Below, in pieces: positions 4,420 to 7,294 of a DNA stretch of 7,294 bases (position 1 is the first letter of the stretch; each line of letters starts with the position of its first letter). Position numbers and translations under genes: made by a program. Origin of the DNA: Clostridiales bacterium (GTDB taxonomy: Bacteria; Bacillota; Clostridia; Christensenellales; CAG-138). The notes under the pieces were generated by a model that saw nothing but the letters and a program-made list of their open reading frames with translations, did not search any database and was not told the DNA's origin. The DNA lies in assembly GCA_009783775.1 (NCBI GenBank), contig WRCT01000089.1, forward strand, positions 1-7,294, given 5' to 3'.

Positions 4420-7152
4420 ATGCGAATCATTGTAGCCAAAAACATGGGTTTTTGTTTCGGGGTGCGGCGGGCGGTGGAGATCGCCGAGGCGCAAGGCGGC
4501 CCTGTGTTTACATTTGGAAATATCATTCACAATGAGCAGGTCGTGGAGGAACTGCGGGCCAAGGGCATTGTGCCGGTGACGGACGTTGCGGAACTGACGT
4601 CGGGCGACACGCTGATTATCCGCGCGCATGGCGCGGAGCCGGATTTGTTTGCGGCGTGTGCGCAGCGAGGCATTCGCGTGATCGACGCCACCTGCCCCTA
4701 TGTCAAGCGCATTCACCGTATTGTGGAAGAGGCCGGCAACAGGGGCGAGGCCGTCTTTATCGCGGGCAAGCCGGAGCACCCGGAGGTGGTTGGCATTGCC
4801 GGCTGGGCCATGCAGATTCCAGATTCCGGATTCCAGATTCCAGACGACACCTCGTCATTGCGAGGAGAACACAAGTGTGCGCAGCGAGAGCGGCTCGACG
4901 AAGCAATCCAGATAAACCAAGTGGATGGCAGCCCACTGCCCACTGTGCTCGCGAGCGCGGCGGAAGTGGATAACGTCCCCGTCGGCGCGGGCGGGGTATT
5001 GGTTTGTCAGACCACCTTGCCGCAGGAAACCTTTCGCGGGATCGCGGCGGCGCTGGGCGAAAAACGGCCCGGGCTGGTTGTCCATCATACCATCTGCGAC
5101 ACCACGCAGGCGCGGCAGCGAGAGGCCGAGGAGATCGCCAGGCGCTGCACCCGCGTGTTCATTCTGGGGTCAAAAAGCAGCGCGAACACGCTCGCCCTGC
5201 GGCGAATCTGTGAAAAACACTGTAAAAACGCCGAAACTATGGAGATCTTCCATAAAAAATATCTTGATATTCTGAAAGATGATGATATAATAGGGCTGGT
5301 CGCAGGCGCATCGACGCCGGACCGCATGATTACGGAGGTATTACAACGAATGAGCGAAGAGACCAAAACGACGATTGAAACCATTGAAGCGGAAGCTCCC
5401 GCCGAGGTGATCGCCGAGACACAAGAACCGACCGAACCTAACGCCGTGGAAGAAATCACGGTCCCGGAAGAGCCCGCTATTGAGGAAACGCCCGCTGAGA
5501 TTGCGGATCAAGTCCGCAATGACGAAGTGGTCGAAGAACCCGAAGCCGAAGAGCCTGTGGCTGAGGAACCCGTAGCTGAGGAAGTTCCCGAAGTCGTGGA
5601 AGAACCCGTAGCTGAGGAAGTTCCCGAAGTCGTGGAAGAACCCGTAGCTGAGGAAGAACCCGAAGTCGTGGAAGAGCCCGTGGCTGAGGAAGAACCTGAA
5701 GTCGTGGAAGAGCCCGTAGCTGAGGAAGAACCTGTAGCCGAGGAAGAACCTGTAGCCGAGGAAGAACCCGAGGTCGTGGAAGAACCCGCTGCGGCGGAAC
5801 TGCCCACTGCCGAGGAACCCGAGGCACACGAGCCATCCGAGTTTGAGCGCGCCTTTGAGGAGACGGTCAAGCGGATCCGCCCGGGCCAGATCATCACCGG
5901 CACCGTGCTGTCCGTTGTGGACGGCGAGGTGTTCGTGAACGTGGGGTATAAGTCCGACGGCGTGATTCCCAAGGGCGAGTTTTCCACCGACAACGACACG
6001 CCCGTGGCCGAGCTGGTCAAGGAAGGCGACAGCCTTGACGTGGAAGTCGTGAAGGTGAACGACGGCGAAGGCAATGTGCTGCTCTCCCGCAAGAGCATTG
6101 AAGGCCGGAAGATGTGGGAAGAGCTGATGGGCGAGGACGTCGAGGGCAAGATCTTTGAGACGGTCGTCAAGGAAGTCGTCAAGGGCGGCCTTTTGGCCGA
6201 CGTGAACGGCATTCGCGTGTTCGTGCCCGCTTCGCATATTTCGAATAAATTTGTCGAGAATCTGAACGTTTACGCCGGCAAACCCCTCACCGTGAAGGTG
6301 TTGGAGGTCGACCGCCAGCGCCGCCGCATTGTGGCCTCGGCCAAGTCTGTCATGCAGGCCGCCGCAGTAGCCGCGCGCAAGGAGAAGTGGGACAAGCTCG
6401 AAGTGGGTGCGAAAGTGCCCGGCGTGGTGCGCCGCATCACCGACTTCGGCGCGTTTGTCGACATCGGCGGTTTGGACGGCTTGGTCCATGTGACCGACGT
6501 CGGCTGGGGCCGCGTCAAGCACCCCTCCGACATTTTGAAAGTCGGGCAGGAGATCGAGGTTTTGATCCTGAACACGGACGAGGAGAAGGACCGTATTTCG
6601 CTGGGTTATAAGCAGCTGCAGCCCAAGCCCTGGACCCGCGCCGCGGAGAACTATCCCATCGGCACGATTGTCGAGGGCAAGGTAATCCGGCTGGTACCCT
6701 TCGGCGCCTTTGTGGCATTGGAGCCGACGATCGACGGTTTGATCCATATCTCGCAGATTTCGGAACGCCGTGTGGAGAAGGTCGAGGACACCTTAAAAGT
6801 GGGCGAAGTCGTGCGCGCCAAGGTGCTGGAAGTCAATGTGGAGGCCAAGCGGATCAGCTTGAGCCGCCGCGAGGCGCTGCTCGAGGAGAACCCCGAGCTG
6901 GCCGAACAGCTGGCCGCCGAAAAAGCGGAACGCGACCGTCTGTATCAGGAACGCAAAGCCGAGCGCGATCAGCAGCGGCAGCAGCCGTCCGAACGCCGCG
7001 AGCGCGGACCGCAGCGGTCCTCCGACAGACCGCCGTCCGACCGGCCCGAGCGCAGACGGCGCAACGACGATCCCGAGTACGACCTGCCGCCCGTGCAGGA
7101 GACGACCACTTCGCTGGCCGACCTCTTTGCGGGAATCAAAATAGACGAATAA
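4420..7152 (+). CDS. ispH-rpsA: IspH (HMBPP reductase) - ribosomal protein S1 fusion
   Basis: A 910-residue fusion known from Clostridia. The IspH part (1 to about 310) reduces HMBPP to IPP and DMAPP with a [4Fe-4S] cluster. Cluster cysteines are Cys12 (GFCFGVR), Cys92 (ATCPYV) and Cys226 (TICDTT). Active-site residues are His37, His70, His120, Glu122, QTT 197-199, Ser254/Asn256 in GSKSSANT and GASTPD (296-301). Residues about 132-174 are an insert encoded by repeat DNA. A very acidic Glu/Pro/Val linker (about 320-480) with 12-residue repeats follows. Four S1 RNA-binding domains lie at about 489-558, 575-643, 663-732 and 748-818; S1 helps the ribosome bind mRNA. The tail is charged and Gln/Arg/Ser/Pro-rich, ending in SLADLFAGIKIDE. 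The start has GGAG (4411-4414) five bases upstream. An internal promoter, Shine-Dalgarno sequence and ATG at the junction could give S1 alone. All expected catalytic residues are present, so the insert need not inactivate IspH. Confidence 0.93.
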   Translation: MRIIVAKNMGFCFGVRRAVEIAEAQGGPVFTFGNIIHNEQVVEELRAKGIVPVTDVAELTSGDTLIIRAHGAEPDLFAACAQRGIRVIDATCPYVKRIHRIVEEAGNRGEAVFIAGKPEHPEVVGIAGWAMQIPDSGFQIPDDTSSLRGEHKCAQRERLDEAIQINQVDGSPLPTVLASAAEVDNVPVGAGGVLVCQTTLPQETFRGIAAALGEKRPGLVVHHTICDTTQARQREAEEIARRCTRVFILGSKSSANTLALRRICEKHCKNAETMEIFHKKYLDILKDDDIIGLVAGASTPDRMITEVLQRMSEETKTTIETIEAEAPAEVIAETQEPTEPNAVEEITVPEEPAIEETPAEIADQVRNDEVVEEPEAEEPVAEEPVAEEVPEVVEEPVAEEVPEVVEEPVAEEEPEVVEEPVAEEEPEVVEEPVAEEEPVAEEEPVAEEEPEVVEEPAAAELPTAEEPEAHEPSEFERAFEETVKRIRPGQIITGTVLSVVDGEVFVNVGYKSDGVIPKGEFSTDNDTPVAELVKEGDSLDVEVVKVNDGEGNVLLSRKSIEGRKMWEELMGEDVEGKIFETVVKEVVKGGLLADVNGIRVFVPASHISNKFVENLNVYAGKPLTVKVLEVDRQRRRIVASAKSVMQAAAVAARKEKWDKLEVGAKVPGVVRRITDFGAFVDIGGLDGLVHVTDVGWGRVKHPSDILKVGQEIEVLILNTDEEKDRISLGYKQLQPKPWTRAAENYPIGTIVEGKVIRLVPFGAFVALEPTIDGLIHISQISERRVEKVEDTLKVGEVVRAKVLEVNVEAKRISLSRREALLEENPELAEQLAAEKAERDRLYQERKAERDQQRQQPSERRERGPQRSSDRPPSDRPERRRRNDDPEYDLPPVQETTTSLADLFAGIKIDE
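4814..4944. repeat. Repeat-derived in-frame insert in the IspH domain (heptamers plus palindrome)
   Basis: The insert opens with four tandem heptamers, AGATTCC, AGATTCC, GGATTCC, AGATTCC (4814-4841). A palindromic block follows at 4853-4911: CGTCATTGCGAG at the left and CTCG plus ACGAAGCAATCCAG at the right, with inner ACAC-AA-GTGT (4870-4879). It ends near two more heptamers, GCCCACT twice (4931-4944). CATTGCGAG...GCAATCC resembles a class of palindromes scattered in many bacterial genomes; that likeness is from memory. It is translated in frame as about 43 extra residues after GIAGWAM, a place where other IspH proteins have only a short loop. Confidence 0.75.
5264..5291 (+). promoter_or_regulatory. 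Predicted internal promoter for the S1 half of the fusion gene
   Basis: TTGATA (5264-5269) and TATAAT (5286-5291) are 16 bases apart. TGA at 5283-5285 makes an extended -10 (TGNTATAAT). Transcription would start near 5298, about 52 bases before the in-frame ATG at 5350. It lies in an AT-rich island of about 45 bases within a GC-rich gene, and part of it is read as two consecutive ATA isoleucine codons, unusual here. Predicted from sequence only. Confidence 0.55.
5334..5352 (+). promoter_or_regulatory. rpsA: Internal Shine-Dalgarno sequence and ATG at the IspH/S1 junction
   Basis: GGAGG (5334-5338) lies 11 bases before an in-frame ATG (5350-5352), residue 311 of the fusion. IspH homology ends right there (MITEVLQR), and MSEETK looks like a natural start of a separate S1 protein of 600 residues ending at 7152. 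The spacing is slightly long. With the promoter at 5264-5291 it could allow S1 to be made without IspH. Confidence 0.45.
5499..5523. repeat. Short dispersed-type palindrome inside the S1 linker
   Basis: ATTGCGGA (5500-5507), a five-base loop TCAAG, then TCCGCAAT (5513-5520) form a perfect 8-bp stem, flanked by G and GAC. Read on the minus strand it gives HCGLDPQS or IADLIRN, peptides I recognise as typical of a palindromic repeat dispersed in many bacterial genomes and often mis-annotated as small proteins. Here it is translated on the plus strand as IADQVRND (361-368), a break in the otherwise acidic Glu/Pro/Val linker. Confidence 0.7.
5581..5724 (+). repeat. 36-bp tandem repeat (four units) in the S1 acidic linker
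   Basis: Four head-to-tail 36-base units encode EVPEVVEEPVAE twice, then EEPEVVEEPVAE twice (residues 388-435). Shorter 18-base EEPVAE units and a decayed copy follow up to about 5790. The nucleotide sequence is nearly identical between units, so the array is young and probably variable in copy number. The product is a flexible, strongly negative spacer between IspH and the RNA-binding domains. Confidence 0.85.
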
Positions 7153-7201
7153 CATCAAACGCCCCCGATATGGCAATGTCATCAACTTAAGGAAAAGAGA
7201 G

Positions 7202-7231
7202 CAGGCTGTAATATTTACAGTCTGTTTTCTT
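7202..7231 (+). terminator. Intrinsic terminator of the plus-strand cluster
   Basis: CAGGCTGTAA (7202-7211), loop TAT, then TTACAGTCTG (7215-7224) form a 10-bp stem with one G-T wobble, followed by TTTTCTT. It lies about 50 bases after the ispH-rpsA stop and is the only clear rho-independent terminator in the window. Confidence 0.8.
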
Positions 7232-7279
7232 GTGCTGAGAGGGGTGAAACCGTACGATAAAAGAAAAGGGGTGACGGGA

Positions 7280-7294
7280 ATGGGGACATATCAG
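7280..7294 (+). CDS. Possible start of the next gene, cut by the window edge
   Basis: An ATG at 7280 preceded by AAGGGG (7266-7271, eight bases away) opens a frame reading MGTYQ to the end of the window. The same frame is open from a GTG at 7244, preceded by GAGAGG, so the true start is uncertain. Too short to recognise. Confidence 0.3.

Noticed and set aside
5341..6747. 468-codon open frame on the minus strand
   Set aside because: It is antisense to the S1 linker and domains; its length follows from GC-rich repetitive codons of the real gene, and its His/Phe/Gly-rich repeats mirror the Glu/Pro/Val linker.

Overview
The window reads as a chromosomal segment of a GC-rich member of the Clostridia, probably an Oscillospirales-like gut Firmicute. 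The taxonomic guess rests on the cmk-plsC-ispH/rpsA gene order and especially on the IspH-ribosomal protein S1 fusion, an arrangement known from Clostridia. I had no database to confirm it. The housekeeping genes are GC-rich; the first ~430 bases and the intergenic stretches are much more AT-rich.

Layout. 1-434 (minus strand): N-terminal part of an SPPY-type amino DNA methyltransferase that runs off the left edge, probably acquired horizontally. 435-555: divergent intergenic region with a good promoter for the methyltransferase. Five co-oriented plus-strand genes follow: surE (556-1302), an HI0933/BaiN-type FAD oxidoreductase (1443-2762), cmk (2899-3570), a PlsC-type acyltransferase (3689-4303), and an ispH-rpsA fusion of 910 codons (4420-7152). 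An intrinsic terminator follows at 7202-7231, and a next gene may begin at the right edge. Together the five genes serve nucleotide turnover (SurE, Cmk), phospholipid synthesis (PlsC), isoprenoid precursor synthesis (IspH) and translation (S1).

The striking part is what lies between and inside the genes. All four gaps in the plus-strand cluster hold the same kind of element: 3 to 5 tandem heptamers on the left, an inverted array of heptamers on the right, and one to three small hairpins between. Two elements use arms of the NNTACAA type (surE/oxidoreductase and plsC/ispH gaps). Two use NNAATAA arms (oxidoreductase/cmk and cmk/plsC gaps). Internal hairpin modules are shared across elements and occur in both orientations, so the family is mosaic. 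The arms supply stop codons and C-terminal residues to three upstream genes and end right beside the ribosome binding sites of downstream genes.

Repeat-derived DNA also sits in frame inside coding sequences: a three-hairpin cloverleaf-like insert in the oxidoreductase, a heptamer-plus-palindrome insert in IspH, and a short dispersed-type palindrome in the acidic linker of the S1 fusion. The fusion gene also has an extended -10 promoter-like sequence, a Shine-Dalgarno sequence and an ATG at the IspH/S1 junction. S1 may therefore also be made separately.
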